A stretch of DNA of 64,000 nucleotides. Origin: Neostapfia colusana. Lineage: Eukaryota; Streptophyta; Magnoliopsida; Poales; Poaceae. The stretch's first letter is position 1. Each line of letters starts with the position of its first letter. The position numbers and the translations under genes were made by a program. The stretch is taken from the NCBI GenBank assembly GCA_030760725.1, contig JASWHV010000008.1, positions 56,829,671 through 56,893,670 on the forward strand, given 5' to 3'. Of the stretch, positions 11,542-21,675 are shown one piece after another. Under the pieces are notes generated by a model. The model worked only from the letters and a program-made list of their open reading frames with translations, made no database searches and was not told the DNA's origin.

Positions 11542-11751
11542 TAAGAACTATTGTTCGTGGTTGGCTCAATTGAGTCTGCCCGTCATTTGCATTACTATTT
11601 GTAGCAGAAGATTACATGAGTTCACGATCGGTTCATGATCGCGCCCACTCCCGTCATACTCGGTCACGTCCGGTGCGCAGCACAACGGCCACGTCTGGCG
11701 TGATATCCATGCATAACGTCAACTACCCTTGACTAAGTAACAAATTTAACA
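11542..11751 (-). repeat. 3' LTR of C2, 210 bp
   Basis: On the plus strand it starts TAAGAACTATTG, where the partner LTR starts TGAGAACTATTG, and it ends in AACA. The terminal G to A change removes the canonical TG. The TATA-like motif of the partner is also altered here (ctacaaata on the minus strand). The adjoining caccccctcaa at 11751-11761 is the complement of a polypurine tract. Confidence 0.93.
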
Positions 11752-11848
11752 CACCCCCTCAATCACAACCCTGCCTAACAAGGTTGAGATTGTCACATGC
11801 TCTACTGAAAGGAGATCTTGAGAGTGCTTTAGTAAATATGTCTGCTAG

Positions 11849-14044
11849 CTAATCCTTTGAGGAAATGAAACACACTTCTAGCGCTTTTCGTGCAACTTGT
11901 TCTCTGACAAAGTGAAAATCGATCTCTATGTGTTTGGTCCTGGCATGAAACATCGGATTAGAAGTCATATATGTCGCTCCCAAATTGTCACACCAAAGGA
12001 TTGGAGCTTTATCTTGATAGATTCCCAGTTCCTTCATCAGTGACTACTGAAGCCATACTAATTATGCAGCAACATTAGCAATCGCTTTATACTCGGCTTC
12101 AGTGCTGGACCTAGACACAGTACCTTGTTTCTTTGAACTCCAGCTGATTAAATTTGACCCCATCATCACTGCAAAGCCACTGGTCGACATGCGATCATCA
12201 GGGAAACCGCCCCAATCGGCATCAGAGAATGCTGACAGAGTTTCAGTTTTGCTTCTCTGAAAATTCAGTCCCAGATCAATTGTTCTCTTCACATATCTGA
12301 GTATTCTTTTGACAGCACTCCAATGCACATCACTTGGATTCTGCATATATTGACAAACACGATTAACAGCAAATGATAAGTCAGGCCTTGGGAGAGTTAA
12401 ATACTGAAGAGCTCCAACGGTGCTTCGATAATGATAGTGTCCTTCTTCTGAAAGTGGTGTACCCTGATCTTTCATCAGTTTATCACTAGCAGCCATTGGA
12501 GTTGAAATTGATCTACAGTTTTCCATTTTGATCTTTGTGAGGAGATCCTTTGCATATCTTTGCTGACTAAGAATTACTCCCTGCATAAAAGGTTTTACTT
12601 CTATTCCCAAAAAATATTGCAGCCTTCCCAGGTCTTTCACACCAAAGTCTTCACTTAAACTTTTGATGAGTTTCTCTGTGGCACTAGCTTGTGAGCTCAC
12701 AATAATCTTGTCATCCACATAGATTAGCATATACATTATGAGATCAGCTTGTCTGAAAATGAAGAGTGATGTGTCTGCCTGAGAAGATTTAAAACCAAGC
12801 TTGTGAAGTTTTTGTGTTAATCGAGAGTGCCTGGCTCTTGGAGCCTGCTTTAACCCATATAATGCCTTTTTGAGTTTGCAGACATAGTTTGTAGGTACCT
12901 TTGTATTTTCGTACCCAGTAGGCTGCTTCATGTAGACCTTTTCTTCAAGTATGCCATGGAGGAATGCATTTTGGATGTCTACTTGTCTCGTGGACCATCC
13001 TTTAGCAACAGCTAGTGAGATGATTGTTCTCACGATTGTGTGCTTCACTACTGGACAATATGTATCTGAATAATCAATATCAAATCTGTGTTTGAAACCC
13101 TTTGCCACTAGTCTTGCTTTATATCTTTCTATTGAGCCATCTGCTCTTCTTTTTATCCTGAAAACCCACTTGCTGTCGATTAGGTTCATACCCTTCTGCA
13201 TTGGAACTAAAGTCCATGTTTCATTCTTCATTAACGCACTATATTCAGCATCCATTGCCCCTTTCCATTCTCTGTACTGACAGGCTTCATCATAAGAAAC
13301 TGGCTCTGCTGGTACAGCTTGAGTCTTAGTAGCATTGCCATATTTAACTATGCCATCATTGAACTGCTTAGGCTTGATTATGTTATTCTTTAGCCTGGTT
13401 TGCATTGGATGGCCGACAGGTGCAGCTTCTTGTTCACCTTCTGAGGTAAGACTAGGGATTTCTGATTCTGAACTTGAGCTGTCCTGTGTGTCTGCAAAGT
13501 CATGATTACCTACAACTTGGGATTCATCAACAGTATCAGTTTGTCCAATATCAGTAGAAAAATCATTTACTGCTGGGTTTGTTTGGTCTGAATCTCTAGG
13601 CAGGTTATGAGATGTGTTTTGTGCTGCTGGACTTTGTTCAGTCAGGAATGCTTCATTGTAATGTGACATAGATGTGAAAGAAGGTAGGACTGTTGGATGG
13701 TTTGATGTTTGAGGTGTTAAGTTGGAAGAATTTTCAGTATTGTTAAAGGGGAAGGAGTTTTCATCAAACAAAACATCTCTAGAGATGAAGACTCTTCCTG
13801 TCTGACGATCTAAGCATTTGTACCCTTTGTGGTTTACTGAATATCCAATGAACACACACTGCCTTGACCTGAATTCTAATTTTCTTGAGTTGTAGGGCCT
13901 GAAGTTAGGCCAGCAAGCACAGCCAAAAACTTTGAGCATTTTATAGCTGGGTTTGACACAAAAGACGAAAGAGAGGTGTATTATTGTTGATGATTTTGCT
14001 AGGCATTCTATTAATAAGATAGCAAGCAGAATGAAATGACTCAT
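11849..14044 (-). pseudogene. copia pol of C2: integrase end, RT, RNase H
   Basis: A 660-residue open stretch (14044 down to 12062) carries the integrase C-terminus (MLKVFGCACWPNFRPYN; FIGYSVNHKGYKCLD) and a variable linker. The RT follows: WVFRIKRRADGSIERYKARL, QVDIQNAFLHG, KKALYGLKQAPRARH, IYVDDKIIV (YVDD intact). RNase H is next, with FSDADWGG and STEAEYKAIA. The frame stops near 12060 and resumes at 12037-11849 with the RNase H end (APILWCDNLGATYMT; ARTKHIEIDFHFVREQV). Only one or two lesions separate the RT-RNase H half from an open frame. The 3' end reaches to within 100 bases of the LTR. Confidence 0.93.
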
Positions 14045-14560
14045 CCCAAAAACGAACAGGCAACCCTGATTATGCTAAAAGAGTGATCCCTGTTTCTACA
14101 ACATGTCTATGTTTTCTCTCAACTAAGCCATTTTGCTGATGAGTGTGGGGACATGAGATGCGATGAGATATTCCTATTTGCTTGAAGAAATGATGTAGTC
14201 TCTGGAATTCACCTACCCAGTCTGACTGGACAGCCATAATTTTGTTTCCTGTAAGTCTTTCAACATGAGCCTGGTATTGAAGGAAAGTTTGCTGGACTTG
14301 GGATTTGTTTTTAAGAAAATAAATCCACACAAATCTGCTATAATCATCAATAATACTCAAATAGTATTTGAACCCATTTACAGAAGTACGGGCAGGGCCC
14401 CAAACATCCATATGAATGAGTTCTAAGGATTTTGAGGCTACATGCTGAGAAGAATTAAAGGGTAATTGGTGAGCTTTTCCTTGTTGACAGGCGTCACAGA
14501 CATGAGGCTCATTTTTTTATACTACATGAATGTTGTTGTCTTGGAGGATCTGGCGAGTGA
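14045..14560 (-). pseudogene. copia integrase of C2, broken
   Basis: The GAG-pre-integrase motif (LWHRRLGHPS) and a cysteine pair (CDACQQGKAHQLPF) lie near 14470-14560. The core at 14070-14411 shows MDVWGPARTSVNGFKYYLS (first D), VQSDWVGEF (second D; the usual Gly after the D region is changed to Val) and NGLVERKHRHVVETG (E). The ORF stops at 14070, so the integrase is separated from RT by a stop or frameshift. Confidence 0.88.
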
Positions 14561-15140
14561 TCAAGGAAGATGGATGTCCAAGGCGTCTGTGCCAGAGTTC
14601 TTCAGAGATCTTGGCAGAGGAGTGTGCTTGCTTGGAAGTGTTATTTGGAAAATAATAAAGACCATCTTCACATGATCCTTTAGCAGTGTTGTCTTGGTGG
14701 CTTGATCCTTAACAAGAAAGTAAGTTGGGTGAAATTCAAGATATGCATTGTTGTCACAGGCAAGTTTGTGAACAGATAGAAGATGGCGGTTTATTTGGGG
14801 CACATGTAAGACATTGTTCAGAGATAGTGCACGTGGAACAGCAGTGATAAATGATTTTCCTACATGAGTTATGGACAGACCTGCACCGTTGGTGACTTGA
14901 ACGTGATCGTTGCCACTGTATCGTTCTTTTGTTGTCAGCCTCTCCAGATCAGTTGTGATATGATCGGTTGCTCCAGTGTCAGCATACCAGTTGGGATCCA
15001 CCATGTAGCTGCTGTTGTTGATTGCTGCTGCTGCAACATGATTTGTGTCTCGTGGCTGATATCCCTGATCAAAACGATGATAACATGTGGATGCATCATG
15101 GTTAGTCAAATGACAGATCTGACAGGGAGTTCTACTTCCT
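14561..15140 (-). pseudogene. gag zinc knuckle and protease of C2
   Basis: Reading the minus strand from about 15140, the residues CQICHLTNHDASTC form a complete CX2CX4HX4C zinc knuckle. The aspartic protease follows with WYADTGATDHITT near 14985. The segment runs on through VPQINRHLLSVHKLACDN to the GAG-pre-integrase region. A frameshift to the right separates it from the gag body at 15106-15408. Confidence 0.85.
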
Positions 15141-15992
15141 TCAGAGTTTCTGTAGTTGCCACGGCCTCTGTTGCCACGACCACTGTGACCGTTGTTATGC
15201 CCAGGCTGCGGCCACGACCGCCACCATTGTTGTTGCCGCGTCCTTGACTCGGACTTACCTGATTTGCTTGGATATGATTGTTGTTATTTTTGATCCTCAG
15301 CTCATAGCTGAGCATGTGTGCATACACATCACTGATCGTCATGGATTCAGTTCGTGTAGTCAGGCTGGTGACCAGAGAATCATACTCAGGCCCCAGTCCA
15401 CATACCATGTAGGAGATAATTTCGTCAGCTTCTAGATGCTTGCCAATGACAGCTAGTGTGTCTGCGATGTTCTTGACACTCCGGAAGTAGGTGGCGATGT
15501 TCTGATCTCCTTTTTAAATTGTTGACAGCTTCATTCGAAGTTGCATGATCTGTGCCCTAGAACGGGCAGCGTGGTGTTTTTCAATTTCACACCAGACTTG
15601 GCGCGCCGTAGTACAGCCCACAACTTGGGCCAGAATCTCGTCTGAGAGCGACGAGAGAATGCCGCTCAAAACAGCTTGGTCTTGTTGCATCAGTGTATGT
15701 ATTCTGGATTGACAACAACACGCACCTTGTCGCCGTCTTCCTTCACTATGATCGTTGAGCTGGGGCAGACACTTATGCCATCGATGAACCCCATGAGCCG
15801 TTGGCTCTTGAGATAAGGGAACAATTGTGTTGTCCACAATAGAAAGTTATCACTGTTGAGCTTGACAGTGATGAGATGATTGAAGCCTGTGGTGGATAAG
15901 ACACTGCCTGGAGTGGAGACTCCTCCGTTGCCGGCAGCAGCATTGTTGCTCGTCTGAGTGCTGGCCGACGGGCTGCTGGAATCAACCGACAT
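15141..15992 (-). pseudogene. gag of C2, frameshifted
   Basis: The start ATG at 15992 gives MSVDSSSPSAST, then ITVKLNSDNFLLWTTQLFPY, a typical copia gag N-terminus. The frame is lost near 15690 and again near 15510. Matching pieces are at 15514-15837 (QDQAVLSGILSSLSDEI, QVWCEIEKHHAARSRAQIM) and 15106-15408 (MVCGLGPEYDSLVTSLTTR). The start lies about 40 bases from the primer-binding site, as in C1. Confidence 0.87.
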
Positions 15993-16029
15993 GGCTAGAT
16001 AATCAGAAGCGATTGTTTAATTGGATATT

Positions 16030-16042
16030 GGCTCTGGTACCA
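16030..16042 (-). other. primer-binding site of C2
   Basis: The text ggctctggtacca is the complement of an initiator-methionine-tRNA type site with one mismatch. Two bases separate it from the LTR start at 16045. Confidence 0.82.
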
Positions 16043-16044
16043 TA

Positions 16045-16262
16045 TGAGAACTATTGTTCGTGGTTGGCTCAATTGGGCCTGCCCGTCATTTGCATTACTA
16101 TTTATAGCAGAAGATTACATGAGTTCACGATTGGTTCATGATCCTAAATATGCGCCCACTCCCGTCATACTCGGTCACGTCCGGTGCGCAGCACAACGGC
16201 CACGTCTGGCGTGATATCCATGCATAACGTCAACTAGCCTTGACTAAGTAACAAATTTAACA
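16045..16262 (-). repeat. 5' LTR of C2, 218 bp
   Basis: TGAGAACTATTG ... TTAACA on the plus strand. A minus-strand TATA box (TATAAATA) is kept at 16099-16106. Compared with the 3' LTR it has six substitutions and an extra 8 bases (ctaaatat) near 16143-16150. Confidence 0.94.
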
Positions 16263-17083
16263 TCTTCTAGGCTGGCGAACATCGAGGGTTCTGATGCAAA
16301 GGCACCAGAAATGTGATTTATGCCGGTATGATTTATCATCACCTTTTTTTAATCATGAGATAAGTAAATGGGGTCCTCACAGTAAGCAACAATCGAGTTG
16401 TCTCTTATCAATGAGAACAATATTACAGGATTTCAACCAAAAATTAGATCTGGAGTTCCTAATATCCTGTAGTGTTTAATCACCTTCCATAAAGAATAGT
16501 AATTTTATACTTTTCGTTAGATAACTAAATTCTAAGGTTCTGTTTAACCTATCATACATGCATATAATTAATTCGATATAGCAAAGTCATGCAGGCATCT
16601 GCAGTTTAAACCCGACTCTGCATTTCTTTGGCTTGTGCACTTGTTTTCTTATTGTTGAAGCTTTGCAATATATTTTCTAGTGTAGAATTATATGCACATA
16701 TGACTAACAATAATTTTTTTAACATTGTCCACTTGAATTTAGGTCGTTGCGCTGATGGAGATTTGTTTGGATGGCAACCGTGCTGGAGACATAAATTCAG
16801 TAACAACAGTGTATCACACCAATATGGAGACTCTCTTCTGTGCTTTAATTATGCGTTCGATAACTTATTGAAGAAACATAAAAAGTTTGTCTTGTTTTAA
16901 TGTATCTGACTTGCAGTAATTTCCCTTTGCTTTGTAATGATTTTTGATGTTGTAAATTATCGTGCAGAAAATATAAATGTGACTTCGTTTCATAAAGATT
17001 TGACTGCAGTTCTGAACTATGGAAACTGATCACCATGCGATGTATCATTTTTGTTAATGTGTATTGTTTTGTTCTCTGACTAT
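16263..17083 (+). pseudogene. right part of the coiled-coil gene fragment and its downstream flank
   Basis: Directly after C2 the text resumes aggctggcgaacatcgaggg, in frame with the piece left of C2 (SRLANIEGSDAKAPEM). A later open stretch at about 16742-16865 (VVALMEICLDGNRAGDINS, then VTTVYHTNMETLF) follows a splice-acceptor-like ttgaatttag and could be another exon. The rest is AT-rich without coding signal. Function is unknown. Confidence 0.45.
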
Positions 17084-17179
17084 TGGTTTGCACAGTCACA
17101 ACCTTTGAAGCATTGTTTTGCACGTACGATATAACAACATGCATAAAGCTCAAAGAACATAGAATAATAAGAAATACGG
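17084..17179. repeat. about 95-bp direct repeat, right copy
   Basis: It matches 9922-10016 in the same orientation (tttgcacagtcacaac, gaagcattgttttgcacg). It may be a remnant of a C1-type LTR or an unrelated repeat. Confidence 0.65.
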
Positions 17180-17266
17180 ATCTAGAAGCTGGATGATGAT
17201 ACTAAATTGGACTTCTAGAGCACCACCGCACTCCTTTGTCAGATCTGACCACCTGGTGCCTCTCCT

Positions 17267-17645
17267 CACTACCGATCAATTTACAACGGCCCGAAACCAT
17301 CATAAATAAGAGAAAACCATCGTAAATAACTTATTTACGACTGTTTTCCATTATTTACGACGGTTTCAGGCCGTTTCCATTAATTGGTCGTAAATAACGT
17401 TAATTACGACGGTCACTGTCGTAAATAACTAACTTACGATGGCTGAGAACGGTCTCGTAAACAAAGCCATCGCCTATGGCCATGCCACGTGGCAGGCTGG
17501 GAACTTACTTATGACGGCTCGGACCCGCGATCATCGTAAGGTATGTAGGTTAACTTACGACCGCTTGCCTCAGACTGTCGTATTTTATTTAGGTTAACTT
17601 ACGACGGCCATGTAGATCCGGCCGTTGTAAATAAGGGTTTTATTT
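17267..17645. mobile_element. CACTA terminus with subterminal repeats, family 1 (TTACGACGG)
   Basis: CACTACCGATC at 17267 is a plausible CACTA 5'-CACTA terminus. It is followed by many copies, in both orientations, of a motif close to TTACGACGG/CCGTCGTAA, ending near 17640. CACTA elements carry such subterminal motif arrays as transposase-binding sites (family knowledge). The same motif marks 51665-51861 and 54187-54425. No confident 3-bp target duplication could be paired. Confidence 0.7.
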
Positions 17646-19400
17646 AAAAAAAACAGAAAACAGTTACTCTTGCACGATGGCCAGCTCACAGAACAGTTCA
17701 TATACACAACAAGATATATATTTCATATAATCATACAAAATATAAAATAACAAGTGGTTAAACACTACCCCTTCCACTCACGGATCCACTCGCTTCTTCA
17801 CTCGCTTCTGTAGTGGGCATGGCTCTCATCTATCTCACTGATGTGATCTACAGGTATTCATAGTTAGATTACTACCCGGTAGATCAAGTGATTAGATGAT
17901 CCTATGTTCTAACAATCAGGTGTCCTATCCATCCCGTAGAATGCTTATTAGGAACAAAACGATTTGTTATTAGGCTGTAGGCCACTTGGAACAACCGAAA
18001 GTGCCTCTCCCAGCTAATTTTTGGCTTTAATACAGCAGAGGCGTATCTTTGATATTATTATATTGGCTTCTATTCTTTGTTGCCTGTAATTTTGTGCAGG
18101 TGCATATATTGGTGGTTTTTCTGAAATCATTGCGTATTGTCTTTTAGTTACTTTATGGCAAAGCAACAATAACTGATTAATTGACATGCTCCCAAACATG
18201 ATTTAAGTAGTGCCCCCAACATCTATACTCTACATGTAAACTATTAGACAGTGTAAAAAGGATAAGGTAACCTGGTTGACCTGTTTAGGTAATGCATATT
18301 TAGCTATTTGGATATTTCATGCGTCTGGTATATAGCGGTGAGTTTGTATCATTTTCAACAGTTTGATTTCGGTTTGTTGCCTGTGCAGATGTGCCCTAAC
18401 AGAAACAGACCTCCAGAGGGGCTCATTTATAGCACGTAACAGAGTTTACCCTGTGCGTACAGATCCTAGGGCTTTGCATTTCTGATGCATATATCCACTG
18501 CTCTGATCTTAACTTGTATTGTGCTTGTTTAATCTTCTCAAATACAAAAGAGATTAAAAACAGTCTAATTTGAGTTTTTCATGGGTATTGGATTCCGTGT
18601 TTGTCTGGTATGCTTCCTTCGTAATTATTTTTTATAAGACCTTCCTGGTTTGATTCTGCTTGTCCCAGTCTATGGCCTTAGTGCAATATTCATTTTTTTC
18701 TTTTTTCTTTCCGTTTTAGATGTCATTGTTCATCTCAAGTATTAGAATCGGTAACAATTTTGAATGAGAGATTACAGTTGATTTTGGGACTGGAGTTAGT
18801 GGTGTGGTGTGTCGGGCAGTGTGCAATTTCTAGATTAGAGTATAGGACCATCATAACAAAAGGTGACAAGGTATAACAGAGTTTGTTTCTCATGTCACAA
18901 TGCCAGTTTTATGATCAGAATGTTTATCATGGCATGTATGTTCATCAACATTATGTCCCCGTAAATATGACGTACAGTTATTTAACTTCTGAAATTCTTT
19001 CTCGGCAACAATAAGCTTTATCATGATGTTCAGTTTCATGTATGTTCAGATTGCGGATATACTCTACAGGTCAGGCTCTTCATTGCAACTTGGATCTTCA
19101 ACTTAGAATATCTATTACATAGATCAATCAATGTTGATTTGGTATATTACTCCTGGTACTAATGTTGCCTAAAAATCATCTACTCTATTTGTTCAGATTG
19201 GCCTACCTCACAAACTGAATTTGAACCCTCTATTTTGATTTGTCTCTTCAATCTAAGGGAAACAAACTGGAATTTGAGTTGTCTTTTTTGTTAAAAAGCT
19301 CTGCGAAAAAAGTTCAGGTTTTCACAGTCACAGTCCTACAAGTGTTTTAGTTGCCCATGTGATTTCAGGACTGCCTCTGTTTCACTCCTTTGGCAATATT
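17646..19400. other. AT-rich stretch between two CACTA terminal clusters, no gene recognised
   Basis: About 1.75 kb of AT-rich DNA with only short ORFs. It has intron-like and UTR-like texture, with several pyrimidine-rich runs followed by AG (for example tgcctgtgcag near 18390). It could be the 3' part of the family-1 CACTA element or captured host sequence. I recognise no domain. Confidence 0.4.
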
Positions 19401-19790
19401 TTGTGTTTTCCCTCAATTCTTTTCGTCGGGCCCCACTAAAATGAAGCCATTGTCATGAGCCAGACAGTAGCAGACGACTATAGGAATTATTTTCGTCGGC
19501 TTTCTTGAGGCTCACGATAGTATAAGTCAATTTCGTGGGCCATCAGCCGGGCTCACGACAATACGTGATAGTTTCGTCGGCCTATCCTAGGCTCACGCAA
19601 ATATAGATAGATATTAATTCATCGGCCTAACTGAGGCTCATGACAATAGAGTTCAATTTTATGGGCCAGCTGACAGGCTCACGACAATACATGTCTGTTT
19701 CGTTGGCCGACGCGAAACTCGCGACAATATACGTCTTAATGTTGTCATCATGCCCGAGGCTCATGACAATACGTGGGATCTACCCGAGCT
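19401..19790. mobile_element. CACTA subterminal repeat cluster, family 2 (TTTCGTCGGCC / GGCTCACGACAATA)
   Basis: Around seven units of the form TTTCGTCGGCC ... GGCTCACGACAATA recur about every 50-60 bp between 19415 and 19780. The two half-motifs are partial inverted relatives (TCGTCGG versus CACGACA). The density and arrangement match a CACTA subterminal region, but the motif differs from family 1. GC-rich leader-like sequence follows at 19790-19851 and resumes after S1 at 47511. Confidence 0.65.
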
Positions 19791-20151
19791 GCGCCGCCGC
19801 TTCCTCGCTCGGTCAAACACACAGAACACAGTCGCGCCGCCGCTTCCTCATTGTAAATGCATCTAGGTGTCCCCATGAGATTTGGATGATTGATAACGAT
19901 AAATTAAGAAACCAATGAGCTGAGATGATCATAAGCACAGGACATTTCCAAGGCGGACACCTAAACTCTCAAGAAAGGGAAAAGATGAAGAACGGCGTCG
20001 AAGACTCGAAGAGTAGAAATTAGGGTTTCCCTTGAGTCTTTAGTAGGCTAGCCGTGTAATAGTGAGAGTGTGTGTGTCAAGTGCATTGAGATCATAGAAG
20101 AGAGTTCAAAGTGTTAGAAGTGTCAAATCCTTAGTGGAGAGGGGTAGAGAG

Positions 20152-20800
20152 GTAAAGTTGGGCAGGCCGGACTTATCCGGGCCAAAGGCCGGACTAGTAC
20201 GGAAGACCCACAGCTTAGTCCATTTTGGGGCGGACTAAGAGTTTTTGACTGAGTTCGGACTTGTCTGTTTTGGGACGGACTAGTCCGTTTCTCTCTTGGT
20301 GAGAGTGTTTTGGGACTAAGTCCTGGTAGACCGGACTTGTCCGCCTCACTGGCCGGACTAGTCCGGGCTAGGCAGACTTGTCCGTTTTCACACGGACCAA
20401 GAGTTCCTGTGTGAGTTCGGGCTAGTACGTTCTGAGGCGGACTAGTCCGTATGATTGTGAGATGAAAGATCCCACGACTAAGTCATGGTGGACCAGACTT
20501 GTCCGCCTCTGTGGCCGGACTAGTCTGGATCCTCCAGACTTGTCCGTTCTCACCCAGACAAAGAGTTCATGTGTGAGTTCGGGCTAGTCCATTCTGAGGC
20601 GGACAAGTCCGTATGGTTGTGAGATGAGAGCTCCCACAGCTAAGTCTTGGTGGACCGGACTTGTCCGCCTCGGTGGCCGGACTAGTCTGGGTCCTCCAGA
20701 CTTGTCCGCTCTCACCCGGACAAAGAGTTCCTATGTGAGATCGGACTAGTCCGGTGTAAGGCGGACTAGTCCGGACTTTTGGTAGGTGGCAACGGTTGGC
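20152..20800 (+). repeat. about 162-bp tandem repeat with GGAC-N2-GTCC palindromes
   Basis: Units starting at the ctaagtc motif near 20314, 20476 and 20639 give a period of 162-163 bp, with a more diverged unit to the left. Each unit carries several copies of GGACTAGTCC, GGACTTGTCC or one-base variants. The 3' LTR has the matching array at 46085-46670, with one unit shortened near 46410. Confidence 0.85.
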
Positions 20801-20810
20801 TTCGAGGCTT

Positions 20811-20820
20811 CTATAAAAGG
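20811..20820 (+). promoter_or_regulatory. TATA box in the 5' LTR of S1
   Basis: The motif ctataaaagg lies just downstream of the palindrome array and about 800 bp before the LTR end. The 3' LTR has the same motif at 46699-46708. Confidence 0.8.
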
Positions 20821-21625
20821 AGATGCCCCGACCTCATTTAAATAACTCTGGAACCCTAGCGCCGCCACAGCCTTCCTAGTGCTTCTCCAAGCCTTCTCCA
20901 TTGCCTACTCACCCTCTTGAATCAAATCTTGAGTGAATTTGGGTGTGTGAGAAGAGGATAAGGAAGAACTTCGCGTTTAGTCTCTTGAAGTTATCTCGTG
21001 CACTTGGTATGACCTGTGGCTTGTAAGATCGGTGAAGCTTTGTGGAAGTGATCAAGTGGGAGCCTCAGATTGTGAGCAGCCCCAAAACTTTGTAAGTTCA
21101 CACTTGAGATAGTGAATAACCGGGTTGGCCTTAGTGGCGACTTGGTGAGGAAAGGGTTGTTAGACCCGGTCCTTTGTGGACTCCTCAACGGGGACGTAGA
21201 TTCCTTAGTGGAATCGAACCTCTGGAAAAAATCCTCATTGTCTCTCTTGCATGTAAATTTCTTTCTAAATCAATATTGCTTAGGGTTTGTTTTAATTATT
21301 TCGCTATACAGCATCACAATCTTGCAATTCATTTCAATATTCTATCACACTTGTCATATAGAATTGCTAGTTGTTTTATCCATATTTTGTTAAACTAAAA
21401 TCTGGAGAAAAACCTATAAAAATCAAGCTTTAGACCCTTCCAGCAGTTTGACCAGACTAGTCCGCCCCTGAGTCAGACTAGTTCGGCCCTTTTAGGTTTT
21501 TCCAACAAGCAGACCGGACTAGTCCGCCCCTGAGACAGACTAGTCCGGCCCTTGTGTACTAATCTCATTTAATTAAGTCATTTCAGGTATTTTAGCCTAT
21601 TCACCCCCCTCTAGGCAATTTCAAT

Positions 21626-21637
21626 TGGTATCAGAGC
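21626..21637 (+). other. primer-binding site of S1
   Basis: tggtatcagagc, complementary to the 3' end of initiator methionine tRNA, sits two bases after the LTR end. Confidence 0.9.
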
Positions 21638-21675
21638 AGGTCTCTCCATCAAGAGTCTAACCACTCGGAGAGAAG

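Larger units (their letters stand above)
11542..16262 (-). mobile_element. C2: complete Ty1/copia retrotransposon, 4721 bp
   Basis: Two near-identical short LTRs bound a minus-strand gag-pol. Outside the LTRs the sequence tcttcta occurs at 11535-11541 and again at 16263-16269. Five bases is usual for copia, so the 7-bp match may include two chance bases or a shifted terminus. The insertion interrupts the coiled-coil gene fragment: coding-like sequence before 11541 continues after 16269. The six substitutions plus one 8-base indel between the LTRs (counted by eye over about 210 bp) suggest a moderately old insertion. The gag start resembles Ale/Retrofit elements; this is tentative. Confidence 0.95.
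19852..21623 (+). repeat. 5' LTR of S1, 1772 bp
   Basis: It starts TGTAAATGCATCTAGG and ends AGGCAATTTCA. U3 holds a tandem array of about 162-bp units (20152-20800) rich in short palindromes, directly upstream of the TATA box at 20811-20820. A second small palindrome cluster lies near the LTR end (21450-21550). Confidence 0.93.

Noticed and set aside
17646..19400. A host gene between the CACTA clusters
   Set aside because: Only intron-like texture and isolated acceptor-like sites; no exon with a recognisable product.
20152..20800. Regularly repeated palindromes suggesting a CRISPR-like array
   Set aside because: Repeat lengths and spacings are irregular, the units are long tandem copies, and the array lies in a plant LTR promoter region.
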